DNA from: Zygnema cylindricum
Taxonomy: Eukaryota > Streptophyta > Zygnematophyceae > Zygnematales > Zygnemataceae
Direction: 5' to 3'
Assembly (NCBI GenBank): GCA_037447655.1
Contig: JBBHKE010000308.1
Location: 187,224-251,223 of the forward strand
DNA length: 64,000 nucleotides
Numbering within the stretch: the first letter of the stretch is position 1; each line of letters starts with the position of its first letter. Position numbers and translations under genes: made by a program. Positions 1-11,600 of this stretch are shown here, in pieces. The notes under the pieces were generated by a model that worked only from the letters and a program-made list of their open reading frames with translations, was not told the DNA's origin and did not search any database.

Positions 1-560
1 ACGGCTATCAGCGTAACAATATACTTGCCGTATGGCGATTTGCACATCGACGGTTGGCAGTATAACATTACGCCAACCGTACGGCGATTTGCACAGCGAC
101 GGTTGGCAATTTTATATTACGCCATTGGTACGGCGCTCTATAATGCGACGCTGGCAAAAATATATTACGTAAAATCACGCCAGCGGCCGGCAGCGTAGAA
201 AACTGCCAGCTGGCAGGCGGCAGCGTAGAATTACGCCAGCAGCCGGCAGCGTATAATTATGCCAGCGGCCGGCAGCGTAGAAATTACGCCCCCCGGCGGC
301 AGCGTAGAATTACGCCAGCAGCCGGCAGCGTAGAATTACGCCAGCGGCCGGCATCGTAGAATTACGCCAGCGGCCGGCAGGGTAGAAAACTGCCAGCTGG
401 CAGGCGGCAGCGTAGAATTACGCCAGCGGCCGGCAGCGTAGAATTACGCCAGCTGCCGGCATCGTAGAATTACGCCAGCGGCGGCAGCGTAGCATTACGC
501 CAACCGGCGGGCGGCAGCGTGGAATTATGCCAGCGGTACAGCGGCTTGCACAGCGACGGG
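1..560. repeat. GC-rich minisatellite array
   Basis: From about 171 to 530 a unit of about 26 bp (core CCAGCGGCCGGCAGCGTAGA, followed by ATTACG) recurs with small changes and deletions. Positions 1-170 hold an older repeat of about 49 bp built around GGCGATTTGCACA, at about 33 and 82. The whole block is far richer in GC than the flanks. The minus-strand reading frame through it is low-complexity and I do not regard it as a gene. Confidence 0.85.
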
Positions 561-689
561 CAGCAAGGCTACATCGTGCCAACGGTACGGCCTTCCGTAC
601 CTCGGACAGAAAAAATCCTTGACAGACACACCGCCTATATAAGACTTTCCACAAAGGCGTCTGAAAGACTCTTATTTATATACTGATTA

Positions 690-1484
690 GGGTAACCTTC
701 CATCAGGCGTTCCCAGTAATCGTACGAACACGTTTACTGGGAGTAAAATTTGTAGCACCCTTCCATCAGGTCGTGCCAGTGAATGAGGTGTTAGATTGCG
801 ATTGGTACCACGTAGGACCTTTTGAGCCGCCCAGGAATAATCATCATTTCCAAAAGGACAAAATCGCAGCTGCGTATGTGTACGGGCGGACGCCGATTAA
901 AATATCTAGTAGCGTCACGCTAATGTACAATCTGAACGTTCTTACCGTTGTTGTGGTATCAACGGCCACGAAAACCGTTGCAAAATTAAAGTTTGTACAA
1001 ATGTCCAAGGATGTACCATTTGTACGTAAATCGCTGTATCGCACATTTATGAAGGAGACGTTACAGGATGTCCTAGAAACAAAGTTTTTTTTGTCGTCGA
1101 CCATACAACCAAGATTTTTTTGTCGTCGAACAGGCTGGCTTTCATGTCACACGGTACACTCCAATTGCCACATGTAAGTTTATTACTTCACGTCTGTCGT
1201 GGATCGACTCTGACTTTACAAGTGGACCAAAACACGCGTCCAGTAATCACAAACTCTCCTCCCGAGGACAGTTGGAGGAGACTAGCTACGTACTGGAAAC
1301 AAGAAGCATTTGCGTCGAAAATTGAAAATCGGACGGTGGTAGTTCTCTCCAAGAAGTCTGGAGAATCTCAACGAATTTTTAGTAAACATCTTTTGAAAAA
1401 AAAAAAAAAAAACAGTACGGCCTAGTACGGAACGGTACTTTCTCCAGTAAACAACCCCACTTTTCGCCTGATGGAAGGTTACCC
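690..1484. mobile_element. PIF/Harbinger-like non-autonomous element, copy 1
   Basis: The element starts with GGGTAACCTTCCATCAGGCG and ends with the exact reverse complement, a perfect 20 bp terminal inverted repeat. TTA flanks it on both sides (687-689 and 1485-1487). A 3 bp TTA/TAA duplication and G-rich termini are typical of PIF/Harbinger elements. At 795 bp it has no recognisable transposase; the 134-residue frame inside (773-1177) resembles nothing I know. A diverged relative lies at 31945-32715. A poly-A run of about 16 sits near the right end. Confidence 0.85.
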
Positions 1485-1810
1485 TTACAGAGGCTTCGGT
1501 TAACATCGCGTATCTTTTGTAAACAAGTTTTTACATACGTGTTTTAATTTGAGTGGTTCCTTGTAAGTTGACGATAAAATCTCTAAAATCGTCAAAGATT
1601 TGAGAACCGACCATTTTGGTATGGAAATCCGTACTTGCGTATTATGTACCTGTACTTCGCAAGGGTACCGCGTCAATGTTCCTCAGATACCTCCTTCACT
1701 CTGCTAACTTTCAGGAAAAAACCGTATTTCTTTTCGGCAAAGATTTTACGTTCACCTTGTCCGAAGGCACGTGACTTTGGAGACCTGTGAAAATTTTCGT
1801 TTTTTTTAAA

Positions 1811-2121
1811 TGCCTCGATATATCGGCGATATATCGCATAAATATCGCGATATTTCGATAATCGATATATCGAGGCGATATATCGGTTATCGGGTACCTA
1901 AAATTCGGTACATATCAAATATCGGCAAGTGGTCCTTGATACCCAACACTACTAAAAACCCTAAAATCCCCCTTACAAAGTGTTGGGTATCGAGGACCTT
2001 TTGCCGATATTCATTATATCGGATTTCAGGTACCCGATAATCGATATATCGCTTCAATATATTGAAAACCAAATCATCGTGATATATCGCTGATATATCG
2101 TATCGCCAATATATCGAGGCA
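1811..2121. repeat. Fold-back (hairpin) element rich in CGATATATCG
   Basis: The left arm (about 1811-1948) is the imperfect reverse complement of the right arm (about 1979-2121), with a loop of about 28 bp. Landmarks pair across the loop: TGCCTCGATATAT with ATATATCGAGGCA, GGTACC with GGTACC, and ATACCCAACACT with AGTGTTGGGTAT. Transcribed from either strand it would form one long hairpin. The outer class is unclear because I see no convincing target duplication. ATATCG-rich inverted-repeat relatives lie at about 7780-8113 and 14882-15340. Confidence 0.8.
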
Positions 2122-2325
2122 TTAATTTATTTTTTTTGGGGGGTAACCGTACGATTTTCCGTATGATTTTCCGCACGATTTTTCGTACTAGGACTGTACG
2201 GACACCCAGTTTTTGCGATATATCGCGATGATTTATGTTGGCCCCGGTACGATATATCGAGGAATCTGCTTGATCGATATTCGATATATTGAATATCGAG
2301 ATTATCGCGATATGAATTTACCCGA

Positions 2326-2880
2326 TACCCAACACAGCCTGTTGGCCAATTCGTACGGATTTTGACTTTTTATATTCGTTGATTTATACGTTTCGTAAAT
2401 TTCGTACAGGTTTCGCTGTATAATGTACCAAAATGTACGGAAATTGTCCATTAACCCGAAGAAATCCATAAAATATAGAAAACGTACGAAACTATGCGGA
2501 AAGTGTACCATAAAAAATTAAAAACCTTAAAAGTACGAAAAATGTAAGACAGCAGTATTGAAATATACGGTATTGTACGTAATGTACAATAATGTACCCC
2601 AAAAACCCTAAAATCCCCTACAGTGCTGTTGGCCAATTGTACGGATGTTGACTTTATATATTCGTTGATTTCATTCTTTTCGTAAATTTCGTACAGTTTC
2701 ACTTTACAAAATTGTACGAACGAAAAGTGTGTCCCTAAAAAAGTCCTAAAAAATCTGAAAAGTACGGAGAATATACGGAAATGCACAAAACCTTACGGAA
2801 AATCTAAGGCAGTTGTACCGATATATACGGGAATGTACAGGAATGTACCCTACAAACTCTAAAATCCCCTTAAATAACTT
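2326..2880. repeat. Diverged tandem duplication, about 288 bp unit
   Basis: TGTTGGCCAATT, the following GTACGGAT.TTGACTTT and a TTCGTAAATTTCGTACAG block occur at about 2340 and again at about 2628, so the unit is about 288 bp. Both units are AT-rich with many GTACG steps and contain CCCTAAAATCCCC near their ends. The minus-strand ORFs here are chance frames. Confidence 0.65.
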
Positions 2881-3022
2881 TTAACCGTAGAGAATACTGT
2901 ACCTGTTTGTACTTCATAGTCCGGTGATTGGCCACCGCAGCATTAGGTGCCGCTGAGCGTTATCTACAATCCAGGTTCTTAGGGAATTAACGGTGCGAAT
3001 ATATCCACTGCAACTGTTGAAG

Positions 3023-3367
3023 TACACCGCGAATCGTAATTAGCGTTAATAACGCTAATTCCGTCACCCCGAATTTTGACCCTGAAACCTTAAATAGAGT
3101 AAATAACTCTAAAAATTCTTTACATTAACACCAATAGCAATACACGATTACACGATGTACAATACAGTACACCGCGAATCGTTATTAGTGTCAAAGTCAC
3201 TAATTTGGGTTCTTAAAATTTTGATTTTTTTCCCGAAATAGAATTAATAACGCTATTTAAAGACGTGGACCATAATCTGCCACGTCTCTCGCACTAAATG
3301 AGAATCAATAACACTATTTTTTTTTTACGCTATTTAAACTTTGACACTAATAACGATTCGCGGTGTA
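3023..3367. mobile_element. Mariner/Stowaway-like element with TA ends, plus a truncated neighbour
   Basis: 3168-3367 is a complete short element: it opens TACACCGCGAATCGTTATTA and closes with the reverse complement, ending CGGTGTA. If the outer TA pairs are the target duplication, the TIR is about 27 bp. A second, 5'-only copy begins at 3023 (TACACCGCGAATCG) and decays before 3150. This is the best preserved member of a family also found at 17020, 18346, 30585, 56008 and, decayed, near 6110, 9070, 12590 and 61000. Confidence 0.8.
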
Positions 3368-5619
3368 GTGTTCTGTATCGGCAAATTTCAAATCGGGATA
3401 AATTCGGCATTTGATGTATGAAGTATCGAGGAGTCAAAGGGCCCGATATATCGTCTTGGGACCAATAAAAATCATTGCGATATATTTGGTGGGAGGTGTT
3501 GTCTGTACAGCTGCAATACGAAAATTGGCAGTACAAAAAACAGTACGGACCACCCCCCACGGGCCACGGGGGCAGGGTTAAAAAAAAATCCGACAGATAA
3601 GCGTAAAGGTACCGTGATAGTTATCGACGCAATAGCTCACTGTGATATGTCGTCATTCAATCTCTCTAGATATACCAGAACTTATAAGCATTTTGTAATC
3701 TTTGAATCATAAAATTATGTTTCCATTATTTGGAGGAACGTAAAAGGGGTGTGGAAGTACAGAAAATCAGTTATTCTGTGAGGGGGACAGCCTTAGAGCT
3801 TTCTGAAGATGCCAATTGTACCCCTCAAGAGGATCTCTTCTGATCACTCATCTGTAGAGCTTTCTGGAACCTCCAGTTTGGAAATTGAGGCTCGGAGTTC
3901 TCTTTGGGTGAGGTCAGGAGTGGAAGATGATACTTCAATAGGACAACAGAAGGTAACATTTTTTTCAAGAGGAGCTCTAGAAGGTCAGAAGGCTAGGGCT
4001 TGCAGTTATTTTGATCCATATATCTTTCTACTAACAAATCTCTCGTCTTGATGCGGATAATGGGGAGACAGATTGTGGGAGAGGGAGAGGGAGGGGAGAC
4101 GGAAGGATAAGGGAGAGAGGGGGACAGATTGAGGGAGGAGGAGAGGGATAGGGGGAGACAGATTGCGGTTATGTTATTTCAAACTTGCATCGTTCAGCTC
4201 TTCAACAGGACAAATGCGTTTTTTTATTGTAATTTCATATTATGTCGGTTTGTGTTCAGGTTACATCTTTCTAATGGATAACATCTTCTCAGGAACAGCC
4301 AGTCCGCGAGACTCTTGAATGCTCTTTGTTGGTTTCTAGCATTAAATAAAGATAGGCCCAAAAAAGAAAAAAAAAGGGCCAGTATTGCGAACTTCCGATA
4401 GGATCGTTAAATCTGACGTGAAGCTGGTGCTCTAGGATTGCATCATTATCATCAAAACGTCAATCCCATGGGTAAAATCCCCGTTTTCTTATACATTTTG
4501 AAAGGAATGGAAGATGTTGAAGAACATTGACTGGATGGAAAAATGCTAATGAAACATCCATATCACAATCGGCAATGAAACCACAGTCGTAGTTCATTCA
4601 CACCACACCCCCCCCCCCCTCCACCGCGCCCATCAGCCCCACCGGGTTTTGATCTGGGACCGACAAAAAACCAACTTTTTTCTCGCACATCTATCTCGTA
4701 TTGAAGAGTTTGTTCAAAAACCTGACCAGCTTCAACAAAAACGTCTACGTGACACACGTGTGTCCTTTGTTGGAACCATTCCAAAAATGACGTTGTATAT
4801 TTAACAGGAGAAGGAAGAGTTAAAAGAACACAATTTCGGAGGGTGAAATACTTGTTCACATTTCTTCACGCTTCAGAGAGACAGATATAAAAGAAAGTAA
4901 AGGTACAGAAAAAAAGTACTATTCCTAAGCTCTCGTAAACGATAAGCTTGACTCAATAATGACATTAGATAAAGCCATAAGCTCTACCTCCTGGCCGGCC
5001 TGCAATAATCAGTCTTCACATTTCACATTTGTCAATGGTTTTTGGTTTTACAGTACAGTACTTTCATATGTAACAAAAGAACGGTACCGATTCAAAGGAT
5101 ACAATACGGGTTTCAAAAGGTACAGTATAGATGCTTACTTATTTTTTTGGATTTATTATTTTTTTTTTACCTCTGTTTAAGAATATAATTTTATGCCTCT
5201 TTTAGTGAATCAATATACTCACTCTCGAAAAAACATATGTAATATGAAAAACAATTTATTAAAATTTCACAAAAAAAAAAATATTTAAATTCGATTGAAT
5301 CTACTATAAAAGATGTTTGTTTTGTGCAAAATTCACACATGATAATGCATTAATCTTTTTATTATACAAATTCCATATTCATGTATAAATTTTTATTTTT
5401 GTTTTCCTTTGAATGTGCAATTAGATTGTCTTTCTAATTATATCAATCACGCCAAAAATATACGTTTTCGCACCAATGAATATTTCAATATGCATCAATC
5501 GAACATAAAACTTTCGAAATGCAAACAGTTGACATTAATTTACATTACCAATACTGCATGCTTCTTACATTTTCTCACCACCTCAACGGAGTGTACAAAA
5601 AATGTTACTATCTTTTTCA
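3368..5619. other. Intergenic stretch without recognisable genes
   Basis: I see no supported gene. The interval holds an ATATCG-rich remnant at about 3400-3500, a purine-rich (GAGAGG)n patch at about 4078-4165, a C/G homopolymer patch at about 4608-4620, and AT-rich sequence before the 3' end of the ABC transporter gene. The 98- and 197-residue frames lack family features. The part from about 5200 to 5619 probably includes the transporter's 3' untranslated region; several TTTATT hexamers could be the reverse of poly(A) signals, but I cannot choose one. Confidence 0.6.
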
Positions 5620-8600
5620 TCACAAGAAACGACCCTGTGCATCCTTCTCCGCTTGAAAAGATCCATTGCCCGCCATCACGTCCACGGGCTTTTCTGTTTC
5701 TACATTTTTCGTCTCCAAATTTTCCGCTTTTACATCTCCAGTCGCTAAGTTTTCCGTTTCTAAATTTTCATTCTGCAAATGAAGGGCTACCATGTTTGAC
5801 AGTTCCAAGAGCTCTGATCCTTCATCCTCGAAAGCTCCCTCGTCAGAAGAATTCCCCTCGCTTTTCAGACTCAAACTGTGTACAGGACTCCCTCGTTCCT
5901 CCCCACTATTATCATCCACACTATTTTCAGACTCCGGCAAAGACACTGGTCTTTCTGCCTCCTGCATGGCCCACATGTGGGCATAAATTCCTCCTTTTCT
6001 AAGAAGCTCCTCATGGCCACCCTCCTCCACCACAAGACCACCCTCCATGACCTGCAGATCAAATCCCAAATTTCAACATTTTTTTGAGTGATTTTGACCG
6101 TGAACCTTATTATTAGAGTAAATGACCTTAATTTGGGTGACAGTTTTTTTTTGCAGTCTGCCCAAAAGTAGCGTCAATAACACGTATTATTAATGTGCTT
6201 AGTGCTCATTCTTTAAACCGTTCAAAACAACCATGCCATTTGAAACAGGAATAGAGTTAACAACATAAATCCTACGCTGATAATTACTTTAATGAAGATT
6301 CACGGTGTACTATATCTATCAATGGCGAGCTTTCAAAAACGAAAGCCATAACATTATCCTTCAAAAAACCGTTTCCCAGGAATTGGCACAAATCAATTCC
6401 AACCAATTCATACATTCCCTCTACAAAACAATGACATTCCTAAAGCACACACAGCCCTGACCCTCAAGGAAGAAACCCAAAACATCCACACTGACCTGCC
6501 TTGAATGGGCAAGAAGGAATGGGCAAGAAGAAACTAGAGGAGATAGAAAGAGGTGGAAGAGGGGAGGGGAGGGAGGGAGGGGAGGGAGGGGGGAGGGATG
6601 GATGGAGAAAGAGGGGAGTGGAGGAGGGGAGTGGAAGAAAGATGGAAGAAAAGGAATGGGGGAGGGAGGGAGGGAGGAGGAGGAATGGTGGGATGGATGG
6701 AAGAATGTTTGATAGTTGATAGGCGGTGGGCCACAAAGACACACGTGCGCCCTGTGGCCAACTCCCTCAGAGACTGCAGGATGGCCTCCTGGTGTGCACC
6801 CGGGCAGCAAGGAAACAAAAACAATGGAGTGCACTCACACGGGTCAGGCAACATTAAGAATAAAGCTCAACATTAACCTCATCTGCAGACGACAGCTAGG
6901 ATAACAATTGCCATCCCATCTCTATTTCCTGCTGCTGCCCCTTCCCAAGATCGCAACAACAGCAGTGAATTTATACTATTCCATAGGCAATAAGGATAAC
7001 TTTTCTTTTTAACAAAGGATAATTATTCTTAGTTAACAAACTGCTGTTGATAGCAGTACCTCCTACCAATCTGAGTCCAAAAACAGCAGTCAATTCAGAA
7101 CCTGTTTCAACATTTTGGCACTGGGAATTTGAAATTTCTGCACATTGCACTTTACAAAAGCCTTTTCTATCACAAGTTTGAAAAAACCAAATCTCGTATA
7201 TGTGGTCCATGGCTGACCTCTGTGGCCGAATCAAGGGCGCTGGTAGCCTCGTCGCAGACCAGAAGTCGGGGAGCCTGTAGGAGACGCGACAAAAAGGACT
7301 CATGGCTCTCTTATGGTTTTTCAAGGTCCATAATCTCCTATCCAAAAAAAAGACAGAAGAAGCTACATGATCTAGATAACCATCTAGGGAGGGGGAGAGT
7401 AAATGCTGGTGGGAGCATGGGATATACCTGACTGGAATAGCATCTATATGACACAATCATATCATTAAAGTGCCTGCATTGATCAGCCAGAATGAAACAG
7501 CCCACATTCTTGGGTTTTAAGGTAACATCCTGGCCCATGTTACCCACTAGAGGCCCACCTTAAGGAAGGCCCGGGCAATCGCAACACGCTGTTTTTCCCC
7601 TCCACTGAGCTGCAACACAGTATTGTACATCAAAGCTTTAGCCTTTTGATCATCGGCTTTATCATTGTTGATTCGATGCTCAAATTGCAGGAAAGAATAC
7701 AACGATAAGATGTCAAGATGCACAAAACATTGACAACATTCTCATCCTTCTACTTTGATGCATGACCACTCTCTCGTAATACCAGGGTATCGTATCAATC
7801 GGGTTGGATAGCTGATAATTGGCGATAACGGTTTTATCGTTTTCGTTATGTACACTATAGTACAAAATGTACCGGAAATACCGTACATCACAATTTGCAA
7901 ACGGTGATTTTGGCAGTCAGGAACTCAAAATATGCACATTTCAGTCACTATTATGGTGTTTCTTTTTTTTTTTTTTTTTTTTTTTTCCTTTTGCTTACAA
8001 AATTAACAGTGAACAGATTTTGAAAGGTACATCGGTCTGATAATCTTTATTGGACTCCAAATTACCCGATTATCGATTCTCAAAAAATCACCCTCGATAT
8101 GAATCCCTAGTAGATACATTTTCATTTAAGCTTTTGTTCCACGTCAATGTGTTTTTAACTTGTCCTCGTGGAAGCCTTGACCCTTGACAAGCTCACAAGA
8201 GAGTTAACGCTCGACACTATGATTCTGATTTGCCCTGTTTGAAACCGGCGACCATCATTGGCAAACAAAACTGCTCAAGTACTAGAAAAGGCCTCACCTT
8301 GAGGCCCCTTTCACCGACCAGAGTTCCATACCCTTCCGGCATCCTCATGATGGCATCATGAAGCTTCTGCAGTCATCAAAAAGACAGCCAAAAGAATTAT
8401 GAAGAATGAGACCATCAGAAAATAGCAGGTGACGTGACCGTGAGGGACAATATCCCACTCCTTCAAAGGTCACGCAGGCACCACAGGAATATATAGGGAA
8501 AATCTGGAGATAATATTATTATAATATTAATAATAATTGAACAAGAAAAACTAATTATTTCGACACAATAGAATGTTAGAAGTAATGCACAAGGCCATTA

Positions 8601-11600
8601 GACTGACATCAAAAGAACAAATTCAAAAGAATACTAATAGTCCATAAACTATTTTTTGTATCTAAGGCAAATGCAGAAAGCATGCCGTACAAATGGACAT
8701 TTTCTCCCTGACAGATTGCTGGTGAACCCTTCAATAATTCCCACAGAGAATTGCGAGTGGCATTGGGAGAATATCCCCACCCAAAAAACCTTGTCCAAAA
8801 TACAAGATGAAACAAACTATCACATCTTCGGTTTTAAACGCTCATTCCACGGACGGAAGAAAAAGAGTGAAGTTCCCTCGGGAAGATATTTACTGCCTGC
8901 TTTGCCGCATGCTCTATTTCCTGACGAGAGGCTGTTGGTCTCCCATAACCAATATTATAAAGAATGGTGTCATTGAACAGTACCTGCGACCCAAGTAAAC
9001 GACCTGTCAGAATGCTTCATGAGTCCCATTGACGAGGGAAGCTCTCCAAGCAATTACTACACCTCCCGTCGCTATTAGAGTGAGTGAATTATAAGCGCTA
9101 ACACTTCATTAGAATTAACTTCAGTAATTTATGTTTTGCAACGTGGCTTCTTATGGGCCACTTAACTAAACATTGTAATTAACATAATTTATGATTTTGA
9201 GTCACAAAAACAGTCACTCGAATTAGAGTGATTAACTCTAATAGCAATGGGCAGAGTACCAAAATTCTCTTAAATTTTGGCCTTTTACTTAAAGCAAACA
9301 ACAAACAAGAAGGTGACAGACGTGATATCCTCACTGTATCTTGTGGCACAACAGCCACGACACTCCGAAGTGATTCCTGCGGCAAGCCCCCCTTCCTCTT
9401 CTCGTTTGAGTACTTCTCCTTTGGTTGGAGAGAATTCTCCGTCCTCAAACCCAAGAGCATGTGTGCTAAAATCTGAGAGAAAGAGGAAAAAGCGAAACCT
9501 GCTGGCTGCCTTATACCTGTTTGAGTTCAGTTATATCGATACCGTCCAAAATAATAGAGCCCTTATCGGGATCATACAATCGTAACAGCAGCTTCACAAT
9601 GGTTGACTTTCCTGAGCCAGAAGGACCCACTATTGCGATGCTCTCTCCAGGTTTCACTGTGAATGACACGCCTCGCAGTACCTGCTTCATTTTCCAACAT
9701 AGGTTTTCCGTCTATTTTTAGGAATCGGTTTTTATCCTTTTTTGTGTATTTTTTGTGTCATTTTCAGTAATAATTTTTATTTTTTCTGGGTTTTCGGCAA
9801 CTGATTTAGTAACAAATTCAATTTTTCTTTGTTCTTTATTGCTTTTTTGTTGTACCTTTTTACTGACAAAATCTTCCTACCATCCATCCACAAGAGGCCC
9901 CTTTACCATATTTTGTTGTGCACTTCCCCATGAAAACAATCGACTACCAGTCACACATTCCCACAATTGCAGATCTTCTACTTTCTGTTTCTTTCTTTCT
10001 GTTTTCTTCGTTCTTTCCGTTTCTTTCTGTTTCTTTCTTCTTTCTGTTTTCATCAGAGCAACAGAATAAGGAACTCTCCTCTGCCTCAAAGTGTTAACTT
10101 ATGAATCTTTCACTAAACTTTATGCAAGTAAAATTGAAAGGCTTAACTTTGTGTGGTTAAAGTTGAAAGAACTAACCTTATGTTGATATCGCTTACTAAA
10201 ACCCACACTCCGCAGCATCACACCGTGCATTTTTCTAAAAGACTTTGACCATTTTGTGTTTCAGCTTAATGACTTTAAACCATTCCCCTTGAGTTTCAAA
10301 AAATTAACTAGGAAAATTATCTTAGTTGAAGCGACTTAAAATCCAAAGAATCTGCTCCGACACCTCTAAATGATCGCCATATCTAGAGACTGCAATATCA
10401 TCGGTGTGGTCAACACTAAACTCGATAATTAAAACTCCAGTCCCATTACTAGTTTTGAAAGTGTTTTTAGGTGTGCTTCGGTGTTAGTGGTGTTCTTTGG
10501 TTTCTTTGGTCAGGTGTTCTTCTTGGGTTTGTTATTTAGTGTTCTTTGGTCTAACTATTGTATGTAGTTATTGGATATTATTACCTTTATTGAATCATCG
10601 ATAATTTGTGTTACTAAATGACACCTATGCACATACCATTTGTCTGACATTGATTTTACCTCAAAAATTATGGGGTGTTTCTGACGATCAACTGAAACGT
10701 AGAATTTGAACATACAGTTTGTGGGTATTTTTTTTTTTTAAGTGTGGTTTACTTTCTACACAGCCTCACTGTCATGATTGACAAAAGACCGCTGAAAATG
10801 ATATATTGTACTTCACAAACAATATTAAATCAAGAATATGGTCGTCTGTTACATTAATTAACTATTTTCAGAAGCACAGATTAGTGTGCAGCGATAAGAC
10901 GTTGTCCATTATGATGACACTTTCCCAAAGGTAAAATTGTGCACTATCCAGCACTAATAATGGTGAGTCTCCATACCTGTCTAGAGGCAGAAGTGGAATA
11001 AGCAAACTCCAAGCCTTTGCCTTCGACTCGGGCTCCCTCAAAAGACAACGGCAGGTCCTTACTTCCATTCTTTAGATTGGATTCGGTACTGTATGCAAGT
11101 TCCTTGAAAACCCATCAGCAATTCTGTGTAGTAGAAGCAAAGGGAAACACTAGGGGATAGCAATCCTGCAAATTGCAATCCTCAACGCATAAAGTTCACA
11201 TGTCATGCAGCCTAAAATAATGACGCCAAGTCTGTGATTAAATGAAATACACAGCTAGGCAGATATCGACTCGACCGATCAGGAAAAAATCCTTTTTTTT
11301 TCTTCAGAACTTCACTAGAAAGTTGTAGTCAGCGGGATATGTTGGTCTGAATGGAGCCAATCATGCTGTCTTTATGCGAACGCAACTCACCCAAGCATGT
11401 CGAACATTGCTTCAATGTCGACAAGTGATTGGCGCAGATCCCGATACAGGAACCCTAAAAACTGTGCACCCCATCATCTAATATAAGCATCAGTTTCATA
11501 AGCATGAATTCGGATAACAAATCACAGCTTATTCTGATATTGATAAATAAGGAATAAACTGAAATTTACTCAAACTCCATAACCCCACGCTAACCTTCTC

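Noticed and set aside
418-654. 78-residue minus-strand frame at the start
   Set aside because: It reads through the 26 bp minisatellite; its R/C/A-rich repeats come from the DNA repeat.
773-1177. 134-residue plus frame
   Set aside because: It lies wholly inside the TIR element, shows no motif, and the second copy of the element does not keep it open.
6421-6876. P/S-rich minus and G/E/R-rich plus frames
   Set aside because: Produced by the polypyrimidine tract; only the short [27 protein letters not shown] block is real coding sequence.
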